A DNA stretch of 48,253 nt, taken from an uncultured Bacteroidales bacterium. GTDB taxonomy: Bacteria > Bacteroidota > Bacteroidia > Bacteroidales > WCHB1-69. The translations under genes were made by a program, and so were the position numbers. Below, piece after piece: positions 1-7,934 of this stretch. The notes under the pieces were generated by a model. It did not search any database. It saw only the letters and a program-made list of their open reading frames with translations, and was not told the DNA's origin. The first letter of the stretch is position 1; each line of letters opens with the position of its first letter. The stretch covers positions 1 through 48,253 of the forward strand of contig ONHS01000010.1 in NCBI GenBank assembly GCA_900317715.1, in the 5' to 3' direction.

Positions 1-2
1 TG

Positions 3-257
3 CTCATGTTCGGCACGGCGGTGAACCGATTGATGCACAATATCGAGGACACAGGGGTGCTTATCCCGTTCGATGCCATCTACCATGAGAAGAAGCGGCG
101 CCATATTGGGGCCTATCTCCGGTTTGCCCGTTCAGAAAGGCGCAAGAACGAGATTGTTGACGGTCCTGAATTGGAGGAGGAGATGATTGAGGAATGGCTG
201 GTTAAGAGAAGCCGCAAAGTAAGACGTCTGCTCAAGAAAATTGGCCGGAAAAATTAA
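3..257 (+). CDS. C-terminal part of an unrecognised protein (cut by window edge)
   Basis: The frame is open to the left edge, so only the last 84 or so residues are visible and the true start lies outside the window. An in-frame ATG at position 6 is probably internal. The visible part has no signal peptide or membrane segment. It is highly charged and ends in a strongly basic tail with several Lys-Arg runs, preceded by an acidic patch (ELEEEMIEEW). I do not recognise the family. A good hairpin terminator lies 24 bases after the stop, which supports this being a real gene end. The next gene converges on it from the other side. Confidence 0.6.
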   Translation, partial: LMFGTAVNRLMHNIEDTGVLIPFDAIYHEKKRRHIGAYLRFARSERRKNEIVDGPELEEEMIEEWLVKRSRKVRRLLKKIGRKN

Positions 258-280
258 TCCAACCTTATGCCCTGAAACAC

Positions 281-318
281 AGAAAACGGCCCCGCCATCG
301 CGAGGCCGTTTTCTTTTC
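281..318. terminator. Bidirectional hairpin terminator
   Basis: A perfect 10-bp stem, GAAAACGGCC (282-291) with GGCCGTTTTC (304-313), has a 12-base loop. The stem has A-rich and T-rich flanks, so it can work in both directions. It sits between two convergent genes. Confidence 0.75.
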
Positions 319-321
319 TGC

Positions 322-391
322 CGTAGGAGTCGCAGCTTCCCAGCTGTGTTTTTTTCTGCCGCAGGGATGCGGCAGCTCCTATTGGCGACTC
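322..391. repeat. Hairpin-rich intergenic element
   Basis: Several nested or alternative inverted repeats are packed together. CTGCCGC (356-362) pairs with GCGGCAG (369-375). TAGGAG (324-329) pairs with CTCCTA (376-381). GAGTCGC (327-333) can alternatively pair with GCGACTC (385-391). It looks like a REP-type palindromic unit between convergent gene ends. No coding potential is seen. Confidence 0.5.
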
Positions 392-406
392 ATTAATATA
401 AAAGGG

Positions 407-3400
407 TTATTTCTTCATAATCTTCTGAACACCGTTGCCGACTTTCAGCAGATACATGCCGGCAGGATATTGCTGCATGTCAAGCATAAAGTGCGTATCG
501 TCGGGTTGAATCATCTCCAACAAACGACCGCTCATGTTGTAGAGCTCCACTTTTTGCACTTCGTCAAGGTTGATGTAGATGCGGTCGCTGCAAGGATTCG
601 GATACACAGTGATGCGTGTAATATCGCGATCTTGGATGCCCACAGGACGTTGATGGATGACACCCACACCGGTAAGGTCGTAACCGCTGGTCCAGAAGTT
701 GGTCGGCCAAGGATCGTTGACAATGTGTCCGTAAGCATCATAAGTAGCGTATTGCGGGTCAATCGTACCGATAACATCAATGATGCGCACATAGACGATA
801 CTGTCGATGTCAAGGTTTTCGCTGCCAGCCAGTTCTTCGAGATCAAACGGAGTGCCGTAACCGATGCGGAACTTACCAGCCAAATTGTTGAGCATGGTGG
901 CATCCACACCGCCCACTGCACCGCTCACCTGCTCATCGGTCGGGGTGAGAGAAGTGGCAGGAAAACGCACAAAGTGCTCACCATCGGAGCTTACCTCTAC
1001 GAAGGCCAGTTCCAAGAAGCTGTCGTTGAAAGAGTTCTCAAACACAGCGAAGTCAGGACCTTCACCGTTACGGATAGGACGCTCGAAAGTGACCAAAGCA
1101 GATCCACCGTCACCGAGGCTGACAGCATCCATCGTGTTGTCCATGGTAGCCGGTCCAATAGCGTTGGTGTCGCCACCGAAGGAGGCATACGGACCATCGG
1201 GCTCTGTAATCATGTAAGGTCCACGGGTAAGAACAACCCCCGTAGCCCAAGCCACGAATTGGTTGTCGTTGGCAGCGATAGCGTTGCAGCCTTCAGAGCC
1301 AACAGGACCGCAGAAAGGACCGTGCTCGGGTTGCGGGCCAGGACCGCCGCCCGTGGTGTCAGGAACAGAAACCGGATGGATGGTCATCGGATAAACGTAG
1401 GAATAATACCAGACGCCACCGTATTCCATGCTATCAACGATAACACCGGCAGCGGGTTCGGCCCACTTCTCGAGATCACCGTTGACAAGGGTCTGACCCA
1501 TGCCCATATCTGACATACCGTTGTTTTTGCTTTCCCAATAGCTGAAAGGAACCTTACGAAGGGTATCGCCCTCAGCCACAGCAAAGAGGATGTCATCGAG
1601 ACCCCACGTACCCAGTTCGTAGCTGAAGCGCGGGTCGGCAGCAGCGATGTGGGCCATCATTTCGGAGACGGTGGCAGTGCCGTTCCAGCGGTAACCCCAA
1701 GCCAACGCTGTATCAGCCCAGTTCACAGCCATAACGGCTTCGTTAGAACCTTCGCCCACCCAGAAGAGGATGTCATTGAAATCGATGGTAGCCTCGACAG
1801 GAACAGGGACAACAAGCGTAGTATCGATAACAGGCTCGCTCACAGGATAGATAGTCATCGGATAAACGTAGGAATAGTACCAAACGCCACCGTATTCCAT
1901 GCTATCAACGATGACACCGGCAGCGGGCTCAGCCCACTTTTCGAAATCGCCGTTGACGAGGGTTTGGCTCATACCGGCATCCATCGTCCCGTTGTTCTTG
2001 CTTTCCCAATAGCTGAAAGGAACCTTACGAAGGGTGTCGCCCTCTGCCACAGCAAAGAGGATGTCATCGAGACCCCAAGTACCCAGTTCGTAGCTAAAGC
2101 GTGGGTCGGCAGTGGCGATTTCAGCCATCATGCTGGCGACAGTGGCAGTGCCATTCCAACGGTAACCCCATGCCAACGCAGTGTCAGCCCAGTTCACAGC
2201 CATTACGGCCTCGTTAGAACCGGAACCTACCCAGAAAAGGATGTCGCTGAAAGCGATGGTAGCCTCGACGGGAACAGGGATAACCGGCGTGGTGTCGATA
2301 ACAGGAACGCTCACAGGATAGATGGTCATCGGATAAACATAGATATAATTCCAATAGCCACCCCATTCTTCCATCCAAACGCTGTCCACGAGGATACCGG
2401 TGCTGCTGTCAGCCCATTTTTCGAAATCGCCGTTATTAAGCGTTTCTGACATTCCCATATCCATAACACCGTTGTTGGTGCTGCCCCAATAAGAATTAGG
2501 AGTGATGCCCAACGGAGTGGTCATACCTGCCGCAGTATCAATGAAATTGATGTCATCGATGTATAATCCATTGAGAGTATAACTGAAGCGCGGGTCCGCA
2601 GCAGCAATGTCAGCCATCATGTCGGCCACAGTGGCAGTACCGTTCCAGCGGTAACCCCAAGCCAATGCGGTGTCAGCCCAGTTGACGGCCATAACGGCCT
2701 CGTTGGTACCTTCACCCACCCAGTAGAGGATGTCGCTAAACGCGATGGTAGCCTCCACAGGAGTAGGACCAGGGATAACAGTGTCGATAGGCGTAGCGGA
2801 ATCCAATGCAACGCTCAAGTTGTCAATACCGCAATAGCGGTTGCCAGGACCGGTAGTGCTGGCGGTGGTACTGGCAACATCCCACATCAAAGCGAGACGT
2901 GCGTTGTCGGGCATATTAGCATATTGACTGAAATGAATCGTGTCGTGATGCAAGACTTTGTTATCAGCCACATAAGTTTCAAGAGCCACAAAATCAGCAG
3001 TGTCATTTACGATATAACCCACCATAAGATGAGCATTAGTATCTTTCATATTCGTACGATGGTCGAAAGTAAGAACGGTTTGTGACAGAGGTGCATCGAA
3101 AGCGGGAAGCACAGCATAGCGGCGAGTACCCGTGGTGAGCATGTCGTTGATATGGCTGGTGTTCGTACCTGTGTAAATTTGGCTAGCGATCAAGCAGAAG
3201 AACGCATCGTTAGCCGCAATAGCACCAAAACTGTTAGTGCTGGTGGAATAACCTACACCACCGAAATAATCGGACGTGGTGGAAGAGCCAGTACCAACAT
3301 GTTGGACAGTGCCGTTACCGAGGACAGTCCAGCATTCGGGTATAGGTGCACTGGCGAAGTGAGGACGCATACTTTGATCAGAAGTATAACTGCTAAAATC

Positions 3401-4465
3401 TTCGCTATATGTCAACGGATGAATGGTCGTACACAAAGTGTCGGGTTCAACAGGAACGACAGGAGGGGTCACAGGCGTAGGAACCTTGGTCCAAGCCTCT
3501 TCCATATAAAAACCATATTGGAAATCCCAACCGATGGCGGAATTCATATCACCATATTTGAACACGTCGCCATCATGCAATGTGGAGGCCGCACCAGCAC
3601 CGGCGCTGACGCCGTTGAGGTTGGTCCACCAGAAATTGTAACCTATAGTGGGATCAACGGGGGAGAGACCCAGTGTATCGCCGTTGTCAAGCACAAAGTG
3701 GAGATCGCCGCCATTGGAAGGAGTGCCCTCTGACCAAAAACGTGGATCAGCAGCTGCGATGGCATCTACCATGTCCTGTGCCGTGGTAGTCCCGTCGAAA
3801 CGGAAACCCCAAGCAAAAGCGGTGTCGGGTTGCGCGAAGTTAACGATAAACTCGACGCTGTTGGAACCCGTACCCACCCAATACTGAAGGCTGCTGAAAG
3901 GAAGGAACGCGTCAACAGGATCTGAGGGCACACTCGGGTCAGTGGCAGGGATGATCGGTGTGGTGGCAGGGAACGGGTAGCAATCGCCCCATTCCTCCAT
4001 TTCGATGGTGCTGCCGCTCACAATGTCATCTTGCACACTCCAAAAGTAGGTAGTACCATAGAAGTAAACACAATTACCAGGTGTCTCCAATGACAAATTG
4101 TACGTGTTATCCGTATAGGAATATTGGCTTATCAATGTTTCTGTACTGGTGAAAGTCACTGAAAAACGGGGATCGGCGGCGGCAATGTCCGTCAACAGAT
4201 CATAAAGGGTAGCAGTCCCGTTCCAACGGTAGCCGTAAGCGATACCTAAGCCTGAATCCTCATCCAAGCACCATTTGAATACAATGACAGCACTGTTGCT
4301 GCCGCTACCCACCCAAAACTGGATGTCGCTGGCCGGATAGTCCGTGACGGACCGTACTGCGCTCACTTGGAAATCACGCCCATTCTGGTGAATGGTCCTC
4401 ATTTCCTGAGCAAACATCAGGTTAATCATGCAGATTAAACCGAAAAATAGTAAAAGTTTCTTCAT
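407..4465 (-). CDS. Large T9SS-exported surface protein with five repeated WVG modules, in a corrinoid-riboswitch locus
   Basis: The 1352-residue protein starts with a signal peptide (residues 1-19, ending MFAQ). It carries five copies of one roughly 140-residue module at about residues 46-165, 188-330, 574-718, 737-876 and 895-1033. Each copy has the pattern [FY]WVGxGxN, a Trp/Phe-rich core with AWGYRWNGTAT, then ADPRF. A cleaved-adhesin-like jelly-roll (about 350-556) separates copies 2 and 3. A second conserved surface domain follows at 1049-1272 (SLGDGGSALVTFERP, GPDFAVFENSF, NLAGKFRIGYGTPFDL). The end (1284-1352) is a type A T9SS sorting domain (ITVYPNPCSDRI, GRLLEM, YPAGMYLLKV) finishing in KK. 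It should therefore be exported and anchored on the cell surface. It lies 171 bases downstream of the BtuG-like gene with no terminator seen between, so it is probably under the same cobalamin riboswitch. A role in corrinoid capture is inferred from this context only. Confidence 0.85.
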   Translation of the reverse strand: MKKLLLFFGLICMINLMFAQEMRTIHQNGRDFQVSAVRSVTDYPASDIQFWVGSGSNSAVIVFKWCLDEDSGLGIAYGYRWNGTATLYDLLTDIAAADPRFSVTFTSTETLISQYSYTDNTYNLSLETPGNCVYFYGTTYFWSVQDDIVSGSTIEMEEWGDCYPFPATTPIIPATDPSVPSDPVDAFLPFSSLQYWVGTGSNSVEFIVNFAQPDTAFAWGFRFDGTTTAQDMVDAIAAADPRFWSEGTPSNGGDLHFVLDNGDTLGLSPVDPTIGYNFWWTNLNGVSAGAGAASTLHDGDVFKYGDMNSAIGWDFQYGFYMEEAWTKVPTPVTPPVVPVEPDTLCTTIHPLTYSEDFSSYTSDQSMRPHFASAPIPECWTVLGNGTVQHVGTGSSTTSDYFGGVGYSTSTNSFGAIAANDAFFCLIASQIYTGTNTSHINDMLTTGTRRYAVLPAFDAPLSQTVLTFDHRTNMKDTNAHLMVGYIVNDTADFVALETYVADNKVLHHDTIHFSQYANMPDNARLALMWDVASTTASTTGPGNRYCGIDNLSVALDSATPIDTVIPGPTPVEATIAFSDILYWVGEGTNEAVMAVNWADTALAWGYRWNGTATVADMMADIAAADPRFSYTLNGLYIDDINFIDTAAGMTTPLGITPNSYWGSTNNGVMDMGMSETLNNGDFEKWADSSTGILVDSVWMEEWGGYWNYIYVYPMTIYPVSVPVIDTTPVIPVPVEATIAFSDILFWVGSGSNEAVMAVNWADTALAWGYRWNGTATVASMMAEIATADPRFSYELGTWGLDDILFAVAEGDTLRKVPFSYWESKNNGTMDAGMSQTLVNGDFEKWAEPAAGVIVDSMEYGGVWYYSYVYPMTIYPVSEPVIDTTLVVPVPVEATIDFNDILFWVGEGSNEAVMAVNWADTALAWGYRWNGTATVSEMMAHIAAADPRFSYELGTWGLDDILFAVAEGDTLRKVPFSYWESKNNGMSDMGMGQTLVNGDLEKWAEPAAGVIVDSMEYGGVWYYSYVYPMTIHPVSVPDTTGGGPGPQPEHGPFCGPVGSEGCNAIAANDNQFVAWATGVVLTRGPYMITEPDGPYASFGGDTNAIGPATMDNTMDAVSLGDGGSALVTFERPIRNGEGPDFAVFENSFNDSFLELAFVEVSSDGEHFVRFPATSLTPTDEQVSGAVGGVDATMLNNLAGKFRIGYGTPFDLEELAGSENLDIDSIVYVRIIDVIGTIDPQYATYDAYGHIVNDPWPTNFWTSGYDLTGVGVIHQRPVGIQDRDITRITVYPNPCSDRIYINLDEVQKVELYNMSGRLLEMIQPDDTHFMLDMQQYPAGMYLLKVGNGVQKIMKK
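1367..4330 (-). repeat. Five tandem or interrupted WVG modules inside the surface protein
   Basis: The module copies span approximately 3971-4330, 3476-3904, 2312-2746, 1838-2257 and 1367-1783. Copies 4 and 5 are nearly identical in DNA, with a 471-base period (for example the stretches beginning at 1527 and 1998). A 36-residue run is unchanged between them, which points to recent duplication. Copies 1 and 2 are much more diverged and lie before the jelly-roll insert. Confidence 0.85.
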
Positions 4466-4507
4466 ATTATTTGATTTATTTGTTTGTTCTTAATAAGGCA
4501 ATAGGGA

Positions 4508-4647
4508 AGTAGTAGTTAGCAATTAATAGTTAGTAGTTAGCAGTTTTTGTCCCTAAATCTATGTTTAAGTTCTAAGTCTATGTCTAAGTTCTAAGTCTAT
4601 GCCAACAGCCAACAGCCAACAGCCAATAGCCAATAGCTAATAGCTAA
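4508..4647. repeat. Three adjacent seven-base tandem repeat tracts
   Basis: The gap between the BtuG-like gene and the WVG-module gene is almost wholly simple repeats. They are AGTTAGT/AGTTAGC units (about 4508-4546), TCTAAGT-type units (about 4561-4601), and TTGGCTG/TTGGCTA-type units read on the minus strand (about 4601-4647). The last tract supplies the final codons and stop of the BtuG-like gene. Confidence 0.75.
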
Positions 4648-5716
4648 ACACCATCGCCTGCGGATTCAACCCCGCCTCAAAGGAGAACTTCTTTCTTCCT
4701 TGATTATCAAAGCAATAGACATCGCCGTTGGTGGTGAACGTGCCCGCATCGGTGATATAAACATCGCCATTCAGCGGGTTCACTTTAATACCGTATGGAG
4801 TCTTCAACTGCGTGCCGTCACTGATAAACTGATCCTTTATCACCTCATCCGTCTCCAAATCCAACACTTTAATCCATGCAGAAGTCATGGAAGTGTAATC
4901 GTAAGTATAGATGTAGGCCAAATTTTGGTAAATATCGAAATTCACCACCTCCAGATTGTAAGTTTTAACCACCTCATCTGATTGAGCATCAATCTTTTGG
5001 AAATTAGCAGGCACGCTGTAGTAGTCACCGTTGGAAACCACATAAACATAGCGGTTCCCCCAAGATTTGATACGTGTGGGGTTAATGTCCACCGTAATAT
5101 TCTTGGTAACGGTGAAAGAGGCTGGATCAATCACAGAAACGGTATTCCCGTAATTCGGGGCATTGAGACCGCCAGAGTTGGAGACATAAATCTTGCCGTT
5201 GCACACGCAAATGCCGTCGGGGTTGAGACCCGTATGAACGGTAGATTCAACCTGCAAGCTAGCCGTGTCAATGCGCACCACATCGCCATCAAAACAGGAA
5301 ACGTACGCCTTGTTGTCCAAAAAGGTAACGTAACGCGGTTGTTTGCCGCTCAAACTGATGGTTTTCAAAGATTGAACGGTGTTGACGTCCACCACTTCCA
5401 CAATATTGGAGTTGTTGACCACGATGTAGAGTTTGCTGCCGTATTGCTGCAAATCGTTGCCCACGTCGCCCAAACCACGATGGTTGACATCCAGAAAGAT
5501 ATTTTCGGTGAACGACCCATCCCTGAAATTATAATAGGAAAGGGAACTGTTGTTATGCTGGAACAAACCTTCGTTGAGAATGTAGAGTCCGCTTGCGGAA
5601 ACATCCGGCACGGGTTCTGGTTCCGGTTGCGGCGGGTCAGGCTTGCACGAAAGGACCAACAAAGGCAGCAATAACAGCCATAATAAATTGTTTCTCAGTA
5701 AATTCCATAAACGCAT
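4637..5716 (-). CDS. BtuG-like corrinoid-binding surface lipoprotein (YncE/DUF5074-type beta-propeller)
   Basis: The 359-residue lipoprotein has a membrane-anchoring signal peptide with lipobox VLSC (Cys24), then a Pro/Glu-rich linker. A beta-propeller follows with repeated blade motifs such as YIVVNNSNIVEVVD, KAYVSCFDGDVVRID, KIYVSNSGG and DVYITDAG. Length and sequence type match the YncE/DUF5074 group that includes BtuG, the seven-bladed outer-membrane lipoprotein of Bacteroides. BtuG binds vitamin B12 very tightly and hands it to the BtuB receptor. A cobalamin riboswitch lies directly upstream, which strongly supports a corrinoid role. No btuB is present beside it. The start at 5716 places the lipoprotein signal correctly. 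The gene ends inside a heptamer repeat, and the last residues (FSY) and the stop are repeat-derived. Confidence 0.8.
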   Translation of the reverse strand: MRLWNLLRNNLLWLLLLPLLVLSCKPDPPQPEPEPVPDVSASGLYILNEGLFQHNNSSLSYYNFRDGSFTENIFLDVNHRGLGDVGNDLQQYGSKLYIVVNNSNIVEVVDVNTVQSLKTISLSGKQPRYVTFLDNKAYVSCFDGDVVRIDTASLQVESTVHTGLNPDGICVCNGKIYVSNSGGLNAPNYGNTVSVIDPASFTVTKNITVDINPTRIKSWGNRYVYVVSNGDYYSVPANFQKIDAQSDEVVKTYNLEVVNFDIYQNLAYIYTYDYTSMTSAWIKVLDLETDEVIKDQFISDGTQLKTPYGIKVNPLNGDVYITDAGTFTTNGDVYCFDNQGRKKFSFEAGLNPQAMVFSY

Positions 5717-5825
5717 ATCCTCGGCATTTTAGGTTTGACAAATGCTTCGGTAATACACAGGAACGAAGAGTGTGAAAAAAATCTCTTTTGCGTCCGCCTA
5801 CCTCCCGAAGCGATAACAACGCGCC

Positions 5826-5985
5826 GTGGCAGGTTTTCTGACTCGTTTCCGAAACCGCGCCTTCCCATCTTTCGACAGTGGCAATGTGCGGTTTCTTGGC
5901 TTGAAACTTACAGCAGCGGGTACTGTACAGGACTCTCACCTGTTTCCCTCTCAGGATTTTACATACGAAAATCCTTCACCACTTT
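5826..5985 (-). promoter_or_regulatory. Cobalamin riboswitch
   Basis: Read on the minus strand, the leader has the conserved pieces of the adenosylcobalamin-type aptamer in order. They are a P3/P4-side GGTGAAGG and paired ATTTT/AAAAT arm, then GGGAAACAGGTGAGAGTCC, CCCGCTGCTGTAAG, AAGCCAAGAAACC, and the B12 box GTCAGAAAACCTGCC (plus-strand 5828-5842). Downstream, GCTTCGG and CCGAAGC (plus-strand 5805-5811 and 5744-5750) can form a 7-bp long-range stem around a U-tract, about 28 bases before the start codon. This is a plausible expression platform. It should lower expression of the BtuG-like gene and the downstream T9SS gene when corrinoid is abundant. Confidence 0.92.
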
Positions 5986-5992
5986 GCAGCGG

Positions 5993-6000
5993 CAAAAATA
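5993..6000 (-). promoter_or_regulatory. Bacteroidota -7 promoter box for the corrinoid locus
   Basis: On the minus strand this reads TATTTTTG, matching TAnnTTTG. Transcription would begin at about 5986, exactly at the 5' edge of the riboswitch. No clear -33 TTTG is visible. Confidence 0.6.
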
Positions 6001-6035
6001 CACTTTTTTTGGAATCGGTTGTTTATTTAAAAAAC

Positions 6036-6063
6036 GTAGGGGCGAATAATGATTCGCCCCTAC
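6036..6063 (-). terminator. Palindromic repeat acting as terminator of the peptidase gene
   Basis: Twelve-base arms GTAGGGGCGAAT (6036-6047) and ATTCGCCCCTAC (6052-6063) enclose four bases. On the minus strand the hairpin is followed by GTTTTTTAAA, as in an intrinsic terminator, just past the peptidase stop. The same palindrome, with small changes, recurs at 14518-14545. Confidence 0.65.
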
Positions 6064-6088
6064 AAAGGTTTACAAGAAAGGTCAGGAA

Positions 6089-7312
6089 TTATTTAATACC
6101 CAATTTCTTCTTGATATCTTTCGGGATGGCATCCTTGTGAACCACGATGTTCATGGTTTTGTAGCGGACAAATGCCTTGGAAGCATAGAACATACCGTCA
6201 TACTTGCCATACTTGCCCCAAGAATTCTTCACCATGTAGTACTCGTTGCCCATTTGGTCGGTAGCCTTACCGTAGATCAGCATACCGTGGTCGTCGGTGG
6301 TTTCCCAGTTGTCGAAAGCGATTTGACGCTCTTCTTGGGTCACCCAACGTTGCGGGGTGGGTTTGGTCTGAGACTCTTTGTTACGCTCGGTGGTGGTCAA
6401 GCCCGTCCAGTGTGCCATGTCGCTGCCAACCTGTGCTTTAGCTTCGAGGTCGGGAAGCACGCAGAAACCGTTCTTGATGTTGCTGCGGAAGCCGGGTTCA
6501 GAAACGTCGGAACCCCAAGCGATGGTGTAGCCATTGTCGATAGCGTAGTCGAAAATCTGCATGAACTCATCCAAAGGAACGTTCCAGCATTGGCTCCAAC
6601 GCCAGTTGTCTTGGATTTCCAACACGAACTTTTCATAGAAAGGATGGTGTGTGTAAGAAGTGATGGAGACATAATCATCGGCATTGAGACCGAGAGATTG
6701 ATAGAAAGATTGCGGGGTATAGCTCACACCGTTGTAGGTGAACACGGTCGGGCATTTGCCGAGGTAAATCTCGTGAGCAGCTTCCATAGATTTGAGCCAT
6801 AGAGGATTGCCGTCAGCATCGGTTTGCAGTTTCTTGTGATCTTTCTTGGCGATAGCATCGATGATGGCATTGGTGATGTCGGAAAGTTCGCCGTGGTCGG
6901 AAAGGGTGTCGCCATATTGGGTACCGGGACGCATTTCAGACTCGGGAACCAAACCGAAGGTCTTCATACCGTAAATCACATCGTAGAAAGAACCGCCTTG
7001 TGAGAAGGAGACATCGCCATGCATACGGACAGCAGCTTTTGCTCTGTCGTTGTAGGTGTTGGCCACGAGGAACATCTCAGAAAGGTCGTACTCGCCCTTG
7101 CCCATACGGAGCAATTCAGCTTCGATGAAGCCCAAGCCAGAGTAGCACCAGCATGTACCTGCACGGTTTTGGTCCTTCACAGAAGTGACGGGAATCTCTT
7201 TCTTAATGGTGAAGATGTAGCCTTCTTCTTCTGTTTTTTCTTTCTCTTGAGCGAAAGAGACATTGCAAGCCAGCAACGCCGCAGTCACTAATAACAGGGA
7301 TAATTTTTTCAT
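6089..7312 (-). CDS. Exported C1-family (bleomycin hydrolase / aminopeptidase C-like) cysteine peptidase
   Basis: The 407-residue protein, counted from the ATG at 7312, begins with a signal peptide (MKKLSLLLVTAALLACNVSFAQ). A longer frame to 7363 would bury that signal and reach the end of atpF, so 7312 is preferred. The papain-fold catalytic set is visible: the oxyanion Gln in KDQNRAGTCW (about residue 48), nucleophile Cys (about 54), His in DDHGMLIYG (about 342) and Asn in VKNSWGKYG (about 363). The arrangement fits the C1B branch of amino- or endopeptidases. These are often cytoplasmic, but the signal peptide here predicts a periplasmic or surface enzyme. The C-terminus KKKLGIK is not the blocked type that shapes cytosolic bleomycin hydrolase activity, so substrate trimming is only a guess. 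Confidence 0.85.
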   Translation of the reverse strand: MKKLSLLLVTAALLACNVSFAQEKEKTEEEGYIFTIKKEIPVTSVKDQNRAGTCWCYSGLGFIEAELLRMGKGEYDLSEMFLVANTYNDRAKAAVRMHGDVSFSQGGSFYDVIYGMKTFGLVPESEMRPGTQYGDTLSDHGELSDITNAIIDAIAKKDHKKLQTDADGNPLWLKSMEAAHEIYLGKCPTVFTYNGVSYTPQSFYQSLGLNADDYVSITSYTHHPFYEKFVLEIQDNWRWSQCWNVPLDEFMQIFDYAIDNGYTIAWGSDVSEPGFRSNIKNGFCVLPDLEAKAQVGSDMAHWTGLTTTERNKESQTKPTPQRWVTQEERQIAFDNWETTDDHGMLIYGKATDQMGNEYYMVKNSWGKYGKYDGMFYASKAFVRYKTMNIVVHKDAIPKDIKKKLGIK

Positions 7313-7362
7313 TGGATTATTAATTATTTTGTGAATAAAAAAATATGCAATTTGATTTCTCA

Positions 7363-7857
7363 TTAGTTGAAATGGAGATCATCCATCCACTTTTCCACGA
7401 GTTTTTCTTGTTTTTCGCGGTCGGTAAGCTCTTCCGTGATCAACTTTTGGGCAATATCGATGGAGAAGTTGGCGATAGAGTTTTTAGCATCCGTGATGGC
7501 CTTCATCTTCTCGAAGTAGATAGACTTCTTGGCATCTTCGATCATCGCCTGACTCTCTGCGGAAGCTTTAAGCTTGGCTTTCTCGTACATCTCCTCACTC
7601 ACCTTGCGCGCTTCAGCGAGAAGAGCATCACGCTCAGCCTTGGCCTGCACCATCATCTCCTCGTGTCTCTTGTTCAAAGACTCCATCTCTTCGTGAATCT
7701 TAGCGGCCTCTTCCAACTGGTCGGCAATTTTCTTGTTGCGGGCTGCAATACCGTTAGTGATAATCGGCCACGCGAATTTTGCCAAGATGAAGAAGAGGAC
7801 GGCGAATCCAATAAGCATCCAGAATATGAGTCCGAATGAGGGTTTAATTAATTCCAT
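7363..7857 (-). CDS. atpF: F0F1 ATP synthase subunit b
   Basis: The 164-residue subunit b forms the peripheral stalk that holds F1 still relative to the membrane. One N-terminal membrane helix (about residues 8-30, FWMLIGFAVLFFILAKFAW) is followed by a long charged coiled coil rich in Glu, Lys and Ala, the normal layout and size. It lies 77 bases after atpE. Normally atpH (delta) and the F1 genes follow b, but here the next gene, 50 bases on, is the exported peptidase. The F1 part must be encoded elsewhere. Confidence 0.95.
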   Translation of the reverse strand: MELIKPSFGLIFWMLIGFAVLFFILAKFAWPIITNGIAARNKKIADQLEEAAKIHEEMESLNKRHEEMMVQAKAERDALLAEARKVSEEMYEKAKLKASAESQAMIEDAKKSIYFEKMKAITDAKNSIANFSIDIAQKLITEELTDREKQEKLVEKWMDDLHFN

Positions 7858-7934
7858 ATATGTTTCAATTTTTGATTTTCAAATAAAAAGGAAAGTTTCC
7901 CGACCAACCGTCAGGAAACTGTTCCATTTCGTTA

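Noticed and set aside
470..2449. Two long plus-strand frames opposite the WVG-module protein
   Set aside because: They repeat with the same period as the minus-strand modules, so they are shadows of the duplicated modules.
1367..4330. The periodic repeats as a possible CRISPR array
   Set aside because: The period is hundreds of bases, the units are coding and in frame, and there are no short spacers.
4637..5716. A plain YncE-like quinoprotein dehydrogenase or generic YVTN repeat protein
   Set aside because: No cofactor-binding or catalytic motif is seen, and the lipoprotein anchor plus cobalamin riboswitch fit BtuG much better.
5735..6140. Two plus-strand frames across the cobalamin riboswitch region
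   Set aside because: They run through the aptamer and the palindrome; the conserved RNA elements explain the sequence better.
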